64,000 nt of DNA from Candidatus Omnitrophota bacterium (GTDB taxonomy: Bacteria; Omnitrophota; Gorgyraeia; Aquiviventales; Aquiviventaceae). Shown piece after piece: positions 19,397 through 28,751 of the stretch (positions within the stretch are counted from its first letter, which is position 1; the number at the start of each line of letters is the position of its first letter). Both the position numbers and the translations under genes were made by a program. The stretch is taken from NCBI GenBank assembly GCA_030697665.1, contig JAUYPJ010000098.1, forward strand, positions 1 to 64,000, written 5' to 3'. The notes under the pieces were generated by a model. That model ran no database searches, was not told the DNA's origin, and saw only the letters and a list, made by a program, of their open reading frames with translations.

Positions 19397-19550
19397 ACCC
19401 CGTACCACGGGAAGCCCCGCCTGCCCCGAACGATCACGGTCGTACGGAGCCTGTGAAGGCGTGCCCCGTTCCAACTCGTTGGAACGGGGCGGGCACGGCT
19501 GCTCGTCCCGTTCGATGAGCCATCGAACGGGATAAACCGTGGTACGGGGT
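19397..19550. repeat. Triple-hairpin element between ugd and lptD
   Basis: Outer 14-bp arms ACCCCGTACCACGG (19397-19410)/CCGTGGTACGGGGT (19537-19550); inner GCCCCGTTCCAAC-TC-GTTGGAACGGGGC and CCCGTTCGATG-AGC-CATCGAACGGG. Confidence 0.9.
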
Positions 19551-19591
19551 TCACGCCGTGTGGCCGTCTTTCGCATTGGGATTATACCCCA

Positions 19592-22500
19592 TTACTTTCC
19601 GACGGGCGAGAACGGACTGCTCTGGGAGCCCATCTTCGGCTCGTGGTAGGACTCCCCCATTTCGATCGGCAGCCCCGGATAGGCCTTGAGGGTGAGCGTG
19701 AAGAACAGTTCTTCCCCGAACTCCCGGTCGACCCTGTAGACCACCTCAGCGAGCCAGTCGTGGAGATCTCGACGAAGGACATACTGGCGCTCGCGCGCGT
19801 TGTAGAATCGCTTGCTCCCCCCCGCCACCTCCTTCCAGGTGAAGCGGTGGAACGTCCCGATCTGCCACTTCTCGCTCAGACGCCGGTCAAACTGCACGAC
19901 GGCCTCCGTCTTGTCGTTAGAGGAGTATCGGTGCCCGAACCCGAGGTACCACAGGCCCAGAGGCATGAGGAGCTCCGTCCCACCCCGCGGTCCTGGCTGA
20001 TACCGCTCCACCCCCTCGGGGAGGGAGGTCGTCCTCAGGTCTGGCGCGTTGGCCGCGGAGGCCTGTGTATCCTGCCCGCCCCGTGCCCTGCCCCCCGCCA
20101 CAATGACATCGAGGTTCCACGTGGTCAAGCGCCGATCCCGTGAGCCCTTGAGGAAATGACTGGGGTACGACCAGTTGGATTCGACGCGCAGCCATGGCCA
20201 TGGCAGGAGCTCCGCGTCAAATGACCAGTCGTTCAGACGTCCGCCCTGCTTGTTGTGGTTCCCCCGAAAGGTATACGGCACCGAAGCCGTCAGGCGGGCG
20301 AAGTCGAGACTCTCCAAACGCCCGGCCGGCTGCTTGACCTGCCCCTGCCCTCCCAAGGGAACCCGTGACCGCTTCGTCTGCAGTTTGTTTTCGAGGCCGA
20401 AGGTCAGGCGGTTCGTCGAACCGTCGGCGGCGGGGAACGTCAGCAGATCATTGGGCGCCGTCGGCCGGCGGACGTAGCTGTAGGCCAGGGTGGGGGTAAT
20501 CACATGCCGCAGCCAATTGAGGTCCAGGCCCCATGCGTTGGTGCTGAAGGGGAAGGTCCGGAACAGCTTGAGGCTCGCATCCGCGCCCATCGAAAACTGC
20601 CCGCTGAGGAGATCCCGTTTGCCTTGAGGCCGCTCGCTGCCCCCTTGCTTGTCCTTGGTGTAGTAGGTCTGGCGAACTCCGACCCGCGGGGTCACTTCGA
20701 TCGGGCGGAACAGGCTCATGGCGTACTTGAACTGCTCGAACCAATCGACCCGCACCACGTCGGTATCGTTGTCAGAATGGGCGCGTTTGGTCTCGAAGTT
20801 GGCGACGCCGACCTTCGACTCGGAGAACACCGGCGAGTCGCCGATGGGTCTGGAGCCGGTCTCCCACGTCAACTGGGGCAATTGCTCATCCACCGTATCG
20901 AAGCGATTCATCCGTTTGTTCAGGAGCGCACTGAAGGAGTAGTCGGGGGTGCTCGTCACCCATGAGACGGAGCCGGTCGTCCCCACATCCTCCCTCACGA
21001 ACTCTTCGCGGAACAAGAAATCTTTCCGAAAGTCGACGTCGCTGAACTCCTGGATGTCGGTCACGACGCTCGTATCGGGCAGCGGGGTGAACTGCTGACG
21101 CCACAGCAATCGATAGCGGTTGATGTTCGCCCCTTTCGGCGGCTCCTCCGATTCAGGCCGGCGGATGTATCGTTCCTCGTTGTAGTAGGCTTTCAGCAGC
21201 CCTTTGCCAAGCGTCTCGGTCTTAAACCGATGGTCGATGCCCGTCGCCCAGCCGAAGGCCCGTCGCCAGTCCAGGCGCAACGTCCCGTCATGGCCTTCCG
21301 GCCATTCGTACCGATAGCCCATGAGGGCAAACTCCTCCCAGGGCTTCTTCTTTCCCGGGATGATGAAGAAGGGGCTTTGGCGATTCGCGACGGACAGGGC
21401 GGGAAGATAGATCACAGGCAACTGCTCAACGACCAAGGTGGGATGACGAAGCCGAGCGATCTCATCCTGGGCCAACACGATGGCCCGGCGCCCGGAGAAC
21501 GTAAAATGGGCCGGTTCCAGGTTGCACGAAGTGAGGTAGCCCGGCGTCACCTGGTAGACCCCCTCGGCGAGATGCTCGATCGACCGCCCATGCATATGCC
21601 AGATGGGTGAGGAGACCGTCCCCTGGAGGAAGCGGCCCTTCTTGGTCCGCAGGTTGTAGTGGATCATCTCGCCTCGAAAGAGTTGCACGCCATCCTCCAG
21701 GCGCACGTGGCCTTCGGCGTAGACGTCGTGGGTGTCGGTCAAGACAGTCAGTTGGTCGCAAGTGAGAAAGGCATTCTCATACGCCAGCTCCACATCGCCC
21801 TGCGCCACCGCGAGATGCCGATCCGGCTCGACACGCATCTGACGAGCGTGAATCTCCATCCCCCCCGGCGGAGGAGCCGGTCGGCCCACAAGGCTGGGGC
21901 TCACCACACCCTCCCGCGCAGGCACCAACTCCCCTGGCAGAGCCTCAGGTGGAGACGGCCCTCCACCGAGGGGCATCCCCGCCTCGCCGACGCCTGGGCG
22001 TGTCGTCCACAATGGGATCATCGTCAACGTCTTCGTTTCGACCGGAGGGGCCGGCGGTGGCCCCAGCGGACTGACCGCGCGGTGTGGCTCGCGAATCGAT
22101 GGGGGTTGCGGCGGCCTCGCCGCGCGCGCGAGCCCTTCGGCGCGCGCCCGCGTGGCCGCCTCCGCTCGCTCCTGACGCCGCTGAGCCTGCGCAACCGACT
22201 CAGCCTCTTTCTTGAGCCGCGCAAGCGTTCGATCCCACTGGGTCTGCTCGTCGCGAAGCTGCCGTTCCATCGCCTTATGGATGGCGGCGGTTCGTCGCTG
22301 CGCGTGCGCTTCCTGCTCAAGTCGCGCCGTCAGGGAGGCCAACTCCGAGGGGCTCAGCGGGCGAAACGACTCAGGCGAGGCTAATCGCGCCTGGCACAGC
22401 TCACGGTAGAGCGGCACCCATGGATCGTCCGGCACAAGCGTTGAGAGATGGTCGAGCGGCTCCAGCGCCTGGCGGTACGCGCCCTGCCGGATGAGGCTCT

Positions 22501-22633
22501 TCGCCTGCTGCCAATACGCCTCAGGGCTTGCCCCATTCTGGACCTGTTGGGGTGGGCCCGCCTGGGCCCAGACGGCGCCGCCCAGCCCCAACACGCAGCA
22601 GCCAACCAGCACGCCTCGACACACCACGTTCAC
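19592..22633 (-). CDS. lptD: LPS-assembly protein LptD/OstA
   Basis: OstA-like region MEIHARQMRVEPDRHLAVAQGDVELAYENAFLTCDQLTVLTDT; long C-terminal barrel-like sequence. Confidence 0.85.
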   Translation of the reverse strand: MNVVCRGVLVGCCVLGLGGAVWAQAGPPQQVQNGASPEAYWQQAKSLIRQGAYRQALEPLDHLSTLVPDDPWVPLYRELCQARLASPESFRPLSPSELASLTARLEQEAHAQRRTAAIHKAMERQLRDEQTQWDRTLARLKKEAESVAQAQRRQERAEAATRARAEGLARAARPPQPPSIREPHRAVSPLGPPPAPPVETKTLTMIPLWTTRPGVGEAGMPLGGGPSPPEALPGELVPAREGVVSPSLVGRPAPPPGGMEIHARQMRVEPDRHLAVAQGDVELAYENAFLTCDQLTVLTDTHDVYAEGHVRLEDGVQLFRGEMIHYNLRTKKGRFLQGTVSSPIWHMHGRSIEHLAEGVYQVTPGYLTSCNLEPAHFTFSGRRAIVLAQDEIARLRHPTLVVEQLPVIYLPALSVANRQSPFFIIPGKKKPWEEFALMGYRYEWPEGHDGTLRLDWRRAFGWATGIDHRFKTETLGKGLLKAYYNEERYIRRPESEEPPKGANINRYRLLWRQQFTPLPDTSVVTDIQEFSDVDFRKDFLFREEFVREDVGTTGSVSWVTSTPDYSFSALLNKRMNRFDTVDEQLPQLTWETGSRPIGDSPVFSESKVGVANFETKRAHSDNDTDVVRVDWFEQFKYAMSLFRPIEVTPRVGVRQTYYTKDKQGGSERPQGKRDLLSGQFSMGADASLKLFRTFPFSTNAWGLDLNWLRHVITPTLAYSYVRRPTAPNDLLTFPAADGSTNRLTFGLENKLQTKRSRVPLGGQGQVKQPAGRLESLDFARLTASVPYTFRGNHNKQGGRLNDWSFDAELLPWPWLRVESNWSYPSHFLKGSRDRRLTTWNLDVIVAGGRARGGQDTQASAANAPDLRTTSLPEGVERYQPGPRGGTELLMPLGLWYLGFGHRYSSNDKTEAVVQFDRRLSEKWQIGTFHRFTWKEVAGGSKRFYNARERQYVLRRDLHDWLAEVVYRVDREFGEELFFTLTLKAYPGLPIEMGESYHEPKMGSQSSPFSPVGK

Positions 22634-22815
22634 AACAGGCTCCGTTCTCTAACAGGCTGCGGAAAAACTCTGAAGACTGCTACCGCAGCCTGTTCGTCCA
22701 TAGTCCACAGTCCGTAGTCCATAGTAAAAACGTTCTGGAATGACGACTGTTTGTGCTTTTGCTATGGACCATGGACTATCGACTATGGACTGATACGGCG
22801 TTTTTCAGCAACCTG

Positions 22816-23481
22816 CTAAAGCCCCTTCCGTCCCGACGTCGCTGAGAGCTGCTCCCAATCCTTCAAGAAACGCTCCAGACCGATCTCCGTGAGGGGGTGG
22901 CGCACCAGCGCCTCCAACACCCCAAAGGGGAGCGTGGCGATGTCCGCTCCGAGACGCGCCGCCTCCACGACATGCCGGGGATGACGCACGCTGGCGACGA
23001 GAATCTGCGTGGCGTAGTGGTAGTTGTCATAGATGGTCCGGATCTCGCGGATCAGCTCCATGCCGTCGCTGCTGATGTCATCCAGGCGCCCCACAAAGGG
23101 AGAGACGATATACGCCCCGGCCTTCGCCGCCAGGAGCGCCTGCGCGGCGGAAAAACAGAGGGTCACGTTGACACGAATCCCTTCGCCCGTCAACCGCCGC
23201 GTCGCGCTCAGGCCCTCTTTGGTCAACGGACACTTCACGACGATGTTCGGATGGAGCTTGGCAAACACCCGCCCCTCATCCACCATGCCGGCGGCATCGC
23301 GACACGTGGTTTCCATGCTGACGGGCCCATGCACCGTCTCGCAGATCTCCTTCAGCAAGGGGAAGAAGTCGCGCTGCTCACGCGCCACGAGGCTGGGATT
23401 CGTCGTCACCCCATCGATGCCACCCCACGCCATTGCCTCTCGAATCTCCGTGAGGTTCGCCGAATCCAGAAACAGCTTCAT
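22816..23481 (-). CDS. Transaldolase / fructose-6-phosphate aldolase family
   Basis: [42 protein letters not shown]. Confidence 0.92.
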   Translation of the reverse strand: MKLFLDSANLTEIREAMAWGGIDGVTTNPSLVAREQRDFFPLLKEICETVHGPVSMETTCRDAAGMVDEGRVFAKLHPNIVVKCPLTKEGLSATRRLTGEGIRVNVTLCFSAAQALLAAKAGAYIVSPFVGRLDDISSDGMELIREIRTIYDNYHYATQILVASVRHPRHVVEAARLGADIATLPFGVLEALVRHPLTEIGLERFLKDWEQLSATSGRKGL

Positions 23482-23529
23482 GATCCCTCCCCCATTTGTG
23501 CTTCCCTTTCACCTGTCACCTTTCACCTC

Positions 23530-24525
23530 TCACCTGTTCGTGTCCCACACGAGCACCGCCGCTCCCACCATAGCCGCATCATCTCCCAGTCGCCCTTGGA
23601 CGACCCGGACCTCCTCCGCCATGAACCGCTGGGCCTGCCCGCGTACCGTGCGGAGCATCGAGGGGGAAAACCATCTCCAAGCCCGCGCCACCCCGCCGCC
23701 GATCACGATCAGATCAGGACCAAGCAGCTTCACGAGGTTCGCCATCGCCACGCCAAGCCAACAGCCCACCTCTGCCCAGATCTGCTGTGCCGCCGCATCC
23801 CCCCGCCGTGCCGCTTGATGGATGAGCGCCGGCGTCATGCGCCCGCCCGCCTGCGCTGCGAGCGTTCGAAGGGGGCCTGTGCTCTGGCGGATCGCGCGCC
23901 GCGCCATCCTGAGAATCGCCGCGGTTCCAACGTACGCCTCAAGACAGCCGCGTCCCCCGCATCCGCAGCGCGGCCCCGCGGGGTGAACGACCATGTGCCC
24001 GATCTCCCCTGCGGCCCAGGTGGTCCCCCGGTGCAGGATCCCGTTCAGGATGAGCCCTCCGCCGACCCCCGTCCCCAGCGTCATCCCGACCAGGTGACGA
24101 AATCCGCGACCGGCCCCAAAGCGCCATTCGCCCAGGGCAAAGAGGTTCGCGTCGTTGTCCACCGCGCAGCGACAGCGCACTCGACGTTCGAGCCGACGGC
24201 GCAGGGGCACCGCCTCCCATCCCGGGACGTTGACCAGCGAACGGACCACTCCCCGCTCGACATCGACAGGACCCGGCGCCCCCACCCCAAGGCCCAGCAG
24301 CTGAGACGGGCGCGCACCCACAGCGCGCGTCAGCTCCTCCGCCGCCTTCCCCACGTCCTCGATGAAGCGGGTAGGATCTTCGCGCTGCCCGGAGGAGACC
24401 ACCCGGCGACCCACCACATGACCATCGGGTCCCACCAGCCCCACCTTCACGTTCGTGCCCCCGAAGTCCACCCCCACCGTCCATCGACGCCGTCCCATCA
24501 TCAAAGGGGAACGTCCACCGTCCAC
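23530..24525 (-). CDS. ROK family sugar kinase (glucokinase-like)
   Basis: WTVGVDFGGTNVKVGLV, CGCGGRGCLEAYVG. Confidence 0.92.
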   Translation of the reverse strand: MDGGRSPLMMGRRRWTVGVDFGGTNVKVGLVGPDGHVVGRRVVSSGQREDPTRFIEDVGKAAEELTRAVGARPSQLLGLGVGAPGPVDVERGVVRSLVNVPGWEAVPLRRRLERRVRCRCAVDNDANLFALGEWRFGAGRGFRHLVGMTLGTGVGGGLILNGILHRGTTWAAGEIGHMVVHPAGPRCGCGGRGCLEAYVGTAAILRMARRAIRQSTGPLRTLAAQAGGRMTPALIHQAARRGDAAAQQIWAEVGCWLGVAMANLVKLLGPDLIVIGGGVARAWRWFSPSMLRTVRGQAQRFMAEEVRVVQGRLGDDAAMVGAAVLVWDTNR

Positions 24526-24541
24526 CGTCCACCGTCCACAG

Positions 24542-26002
24542 TCAAGTGCCAGGTGCGTCTATGGACCATGGACTATCGACTATGGACTGTTCAGGGGACC
24601 AGCGGACGACGCGGTTTCGTCCAGCCCGTTTTCCCGCATAGAGCGCCTGATCGGCTCGCTCGATCAGGCCATCGAGCGTCTGGGCGTCCCCCGGAAAACC
24701 CGCCGCCCCGATGGTGATCGTCTGCGTCAGCTGCTCATCATAGGCGTGGATCTGGTGGAGCTCCACCAATTGCCTCAGGCGCTCCGCAATCGGCATCGCG
24801 TGCTCGATCGGGGTCTCGATCAACAGCAGGATGAACTCCTCACCGCCGAATCGCGCGATGAGGTCAACCTCCCTGAGGTTCTGCTGGAGGAGCCGCGCCA
24901 CCTCCCTCAAGACGACATCGCCGACCAGATGACCGAAGGTGTCGTTCTTCTGCTTGAAGCCATCGAGGTCAGCCATGAAGACGGTGCAGGCCAGCCCATG
25001 GCGCGCTGACCTGGCCAGCTCCTCCTGGGCGTGCGCCAGGAAGTAGTTCCGGACGAAGAGGCCGGTCAGCGCATCCGTCACCGCCAGCGCCTCCACCGCC
25101 TCGTAGAGGTGGACCCGCGACAACTGCAGAGCAAGTTGGTTGGCGATGACGGAGAGCGTCTTCAGCTCCTGCTCTGGAAGCTCCTCGGCGACCAAGACGC
25201 CGATGGGTTTCTGCTCGCTCCACAGGGGAACCCACGACACCCGCGAGACGCCCTCCGGAACGGGGCAGGAAAATTCCCCGGCGGCTGCGCTTGCCGCCTG
25301 AGCCGACGCACGGGCCCGCTCGATGATGGCCCGCTCCATCTCCACGAGCGGGTCTCCTTGGCCGGTGTCCACGGGGACCATCCCACTACCTGGCACTGCC
25401 CGAAGGGCCTGCGCCTGTGGCGCAGATCCGCCTCCGGCGGATGCGCTAGGTAGTGGGACCATCCGTCCGTCGGGTGCGCGGACCGCCCGGAGGACCCTCG
25501 GCCTCTCCTCGGCCAGATCGATCAATCGAAGCCCCTTGGCGCTGACCAATCTGGGGATCGTGTCCAGTGAGGCGCTGAACAGCTCAGGCACGTGGACCGC
25601 TCGCGAGGCGTCCTTCGTCACGCGATAGACGTCGGTGATTTCCGTGATCTGCGTTTCCATCCCCTGCATCGAAGCCTGCAGGGACCCCAGCGCTCGCGCC
25701 GCCTCAGAGAGCTGCGCCATCTGCCGCGCCTCATCCGCGTGGAGCCGCTTCAGCAGCCGCTCATGCTGGATTCGCTGGGCCGCCGGCAGCCAGGGACTCA
25801 GCCCCAACGCCCCAAGCTGGAGCCATCCCATCCAGTGGGCAAGCATCGGGGCCTGCGTCCCCAGGAAGGCCGCCACCGTCAACGCGGTCAAGACGCCGGT
25901 CCATCTCCACGCCCAGAACAGACCGGACAACATCGTGAGGATCCAGCACGCCATCACCAGTAACACGGCAATTCCTCCGTTAGTCCATAGTCCATAGACC
26001 AT
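24542..26002 (-). CDS. GAF-GGDEF diguanylate cyclase
   Basis: DALTGLFVRNYF...ARFGGEEFILLL; hydrophobic N-term; contains in-frame repeat insertion. Confidence 0.88.
   Translation of the reverse strand: MVYGLWTNGGIAVLLVMACWILTMLSGLFWAWRWTGVLTALTVAAFLGTQAPMLAHWMGWLQLGALGLSPWLPAAQRIQHERLLKRLHADEARQMAQLSEAARALGSLQASMQGMETQITEITDVYRVTKDASRAVHVPELFSASLDTIPRLVSAKGLRLIDLAEERPRVLRAVRAPDGRMVPLPSASAGGGSAPQAQALRAVPGSGMVPVDTGQGDPLVEMERAIIERARASAQAASAAAGEFSCPVPEGVSRVSWVPLWSEQKPIGVLVAEELPEQELKTLSVIANQLALQLSRVHLYEAVEALAVTDALTGLFVRNYFLAHAQEELARSARHGLACTVFMADLDGFKQKNDTFGHLVGDVVLREVARLLQQNLREVDLIARFGGEEFILLLIETPIEHAMPIAERLRQLVELHQIHAYDEQLTQTITIGAAGFPGDAQTLDGLIERADQALYAGKRAGRNRVVRWSPEQSIVDSPWSIDAPGT
25374..25464. 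repeat. 81-bp palindromic insertion flanked by 10-bp direct repeat GGGACCATCC
   Basis: GGGACCATCC at 25374-25383 and 25455-25464; inverted arms CCCACTACCTGGC/GCTAGGTAGTGGG; shares TGCGCCTGTGGCGCAG with the 55.8 kb element. Confidence 0.8.
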
Positions 26003-26101
26003 AGTCCATAGTCAAAACTAACAGACAGAAATCACGGTGAGGTGTTCTCGCGTTCATGTTTCTTTAGCTATGGACCATCGACTATCGACTATGGACTGCT
26101 G

Positions 26102-27559
26102 TTACGAGGCGCAGACGCGGTTCCGTCCCGACCGTTTGGCCTGATAGAGCCGGCAGTCAGCCACCCGCACGAGCTCCAACTCCACCTGGGCGTCTTGAGG
26201 GAACGACGCCACGCCCACTGAGACCGTGACGCCTTCCTCGGGGCCTCGAACCGCTCCAGGTTGACGGTCCGGCGTGGCGTGACGGGCGGCGCCCGACGAC
26301 GCGCTCACGCGAGCCGACCGCGTCCGCTGCTCGATCAGGCCCCGAACCCGCTCCGCGACCTCTCGCGAGGGATCGCGAGTCAGCCCCGGCAACACCACCG
26401 CGAACTCCTCGCCTCCGTAGCGCGCGATCACGCTGCCAGGCGGCATCGCCTCCCGCAGCGCCTCCGCAATGAGCTTGAGCAGGAGATCGCCGGCCGTGTG
26501 GCCAAAGGTATCGTTGTACTCCTTAAAATGGTCGACATCGACCAGGAGCATCGAGACGGCTTCACGGCTGCGGCCCGCCCGGGTCACCTCGCGGGTCAGC
26601 TGCTCCAAGAGAGGCCGACGGAGCGTCAGGCCGGTCAATCCATCCATCGTCGCCAACTGCCGCGTCTGCGCGAGGAGCTTCGCGTTCGCGATCCCCGTCG
26701 CCACCAGGTTCAGGAGGATGTCCAGAAAGCGGAGATCGTCTTGGGTATACGCGTTCGCCTGGGGGCTGTCGAGCCGCAACAGGCCCTCCGGGTGTTGCCC
26801 CAGGAGCAAGGGGGAGGCGATCACCGAGCTGACCGTCCGCTCTGATGAAAGAGCCGCCGTGAACCGGAAATCCCGCCTGGTGTCGTTGACGAGCAGGGGC
26901 CGGTGCGCCCGCAAGACATAGCGGTCGAACTGATCGCCGTGCTTCTCGCGGATGAGGGGCACGGCGTCCCGACGCCTCGACGCGGACAGGGAGAGCTCCT
27001 GCCGCTGGTGATCGAGCAGAAACAGGAGGCAGGCATCCGACTTGCCGATCAGCTCAAAGGCGCGGTCAACGGCCAGCCGCGTCATGGACTCGAGATCCGT
27101 CATGCCGCTCAATCGCTCTGCGATCGACTGCAACTGAAGGTACCGGGAGAGCTTCTTGTGCAGCGCCGCATAGTGCTGGTTGGCGAGCGCGATCGCTTGC
27201 GCGTTCGCCGCCGATCCCTCGCGCGCATCGTCCAGCGTTTGCCGCATCCGTGTCAGCCGGCGGGCCCGTCGCCGTCGCTGGACGGCCGCGGCGACTGTCA
27301 GCAGCGTGAAGGCCATCGCGTCAAACTGCAGGAGCTCCGTCTGACGCGCGGCCCACGCCCACCCCACGCAGACCAGGAGCCCGACGCTGGTCGCGAAGCC
27401 CCCAGCGAATGGGAACAGCATCCACGCAGCGGCCGCCAGGGCGACTGACGCCACGCTGAGGAGATGCAAGATCTCGGAGGGAACGACGGGGCCGCGCGCG
27501 AGCCCCATCAGGAGTGCTGCACCCACGAGCCCTGAAGCGACCACAATGGCTGCACGCAT
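26102..27559 (-). CDS. GAF-GGDEF diguanylate cyclase
   Basis: DGLTGLTLRRPLLEQL...ARYGGEEFAVVLPG; N-terminal TM segments. Confidence 0.9.
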   Translation of the reverse strand: MRAAIVVASGLVGAALLMGLARGPVVPSEILHLLSVASVALAAAAWMLFPFAGGFATSVGLLVCVGWAWAARQTELLQFDAMAFTLLTVAAAVQRRRRARRLTRMRQTLDDAREGSAANAQAIALANQHYAALHKKLSRYLQLQSIAERLSGMTDLESMTRLAVDRAFELIGKSDACLLFLLDHQRQELSLSASRRRDAVPLIREKHGDQFDRYVLRAHRPLLVNDTRRDFRFTAALSSERTVSSVIASPLLLGQHPEGLLRLDSPQANAYTQDDLRFLDILLNLVATGIANAKLLAQTRQLATMDGLTGLTLRRPLLEQLTREVTRAGRSREAVSMLLVDVDHFKEYNDTFGHTAGDLLLKLIAEALREAMPPGSVIARYGGEEFAVVLPGLTRDPSREVAERVRGLIEQRTRSARVSASSGAARHATPDRQPGAVRGPEEGVTVSVGVASFPQDAQVELELVRVADCRLYQAKRSGRNRVCAS

Positions 27560-28662
27560 TAGACGATCGCCTGCTCCGTGACGGGATCGAAAAAGTGGGC
27601 CTTCCCCATGTCGAAGACGAGGTCGATATCCTGGTTGACCTCGGGACGGTCGTGGGGGCCGACCCGGGCCGTGATCGCATGCCGCCCGACGCGCAGGTGC
27701 AGGTACACCTCAGCCCCCAGCGGCTCCACCAGCTCGACGGTCGATGAGACGATACAGTCCGTGGGGGCGTCGGTGATGAAGAGCTTGTCATAGAGATCCT
27801 CGGGCCGAACCCCAAAGAGCACGGCGCGGCCCTCATAGGCGGCCAGCGGGGCGGCCATTTCGTCGACGATGCGCAGGCGGAACGTTCCTTCATTGAAGAA
27901 CAGCTCCTCGCCGATGCGCAGGATGGCGCCGGGGATGAAGTTCATGGGGGGCGAGCCGATGAAGCTGGCGACGAAGCGGTTGACGGGGTGCTCATAGATC
28001 GTCAGGGGGTCGGCGACCTGCTGGATCACCGCCTTGTTCATCACGACGATCCGATCCCCCATCGTCATGGCCTCCGTCTGATCATGGGTCACATAGACCA
28101 TCGTGGCCTGGAGCCGAAGGTGCAGCTTGCGGATCTCGGTCCGCATCTGCACGCGCATCTTCGCATCGAGGTTCGAGAGGGGTTCGTCGAACAAGAAGAC
28201 GAACGGCTTGCGCACGATGGCCCGCCCCACCGCCACCCGCTGGCGCTCTCCACCCGAGAGCTCTCTCGGCTTGCGCCGCAGGAGCGGCTCAATCCCCAGG
28301 ACGGTCGCCGCCTCGCGCACCCGCTGCGCAATCTCCCGCGTGGCGTACCCCCGCAGCCGCAAGCCGAACGACATGTTATCAAAGACGGTCATGTGCGGGT
28401 AGAGGGCGTAGTTTTGGAACACCATCGCGATATCGCGATCTTTCGGCGGGACATGGTTGACCAGCTTGTCGCCGATCCACACCTCCCCGTGGGTCGCCTC
28501 CTCGAGCCCTGCGATGATCCGCAAGAGCGTCGACTTGCCACAGCCGGAGGGCCCCACGATGACCAGAAACTCGCGACTCTCAACGCTCAAGGTCGCGTCG
28601 CTGACCGCCCGGACCCCCGCCGGATAGACCTTTGAGACATTCCGGAGCGCCACGTGGGCCAT
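27559..28662 (-). CDS. ABC transporter ATP-binding protein, MalK/UgpC family
   Basis: VGPSGCGKSTLLRIIAGLEE, LSGGERQRVAVGRAIVRKP, C-terminal TOBE region. Confidence 0.93.
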   Translation of the reverse strand: MAHVALRNVSKVYPAGVRAVSDATLSVESREFLVIVGPSGCGKSTLLRIIAGLEEATHGEVWIGDKLVNHVPPKDRDIAMVFQNYALYPHMTVFDNMSFGLRLRGYATREIAQRVREAATVLGIEPLLRRKPRELSGGERQRVAVGRAIVRKPFVFLFDEPLSNLDAKMRVQMRTEIRKLHLRLQATMVYVTHDQTEAMTMGDRIVVMNKAVIQQVADPLTIYEHPVNRFVASFIGSPPMNFIPGAILRIGEELFFNEGTFRLRIVDEMAAPLAAYEGRAVLFGVRPEDLYDKLFITDAPTDCIVSSTVELVEPLGAEVYLHLRVGRHAITARVGPHDRPEVNQDIDLVFDMGKAHFFDPVTEQAIV

Positions 28663-28751
28663 GCGTCGTCGCTTCCGCTCCTCGGAGTCATCAGTCGGCA
28701 GTCATCAGTAGTCAGTTGCCTGTTCACTGACTACTGACTACTGCCTACTGC

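Noticed and set aside
22897-24717. 606-aa plus-strand ORF
   Set aside because: Antisense to transaldolase and ROK kinase; low-complexity Arg/Pro/His-rich sequence with no recognizable motif.
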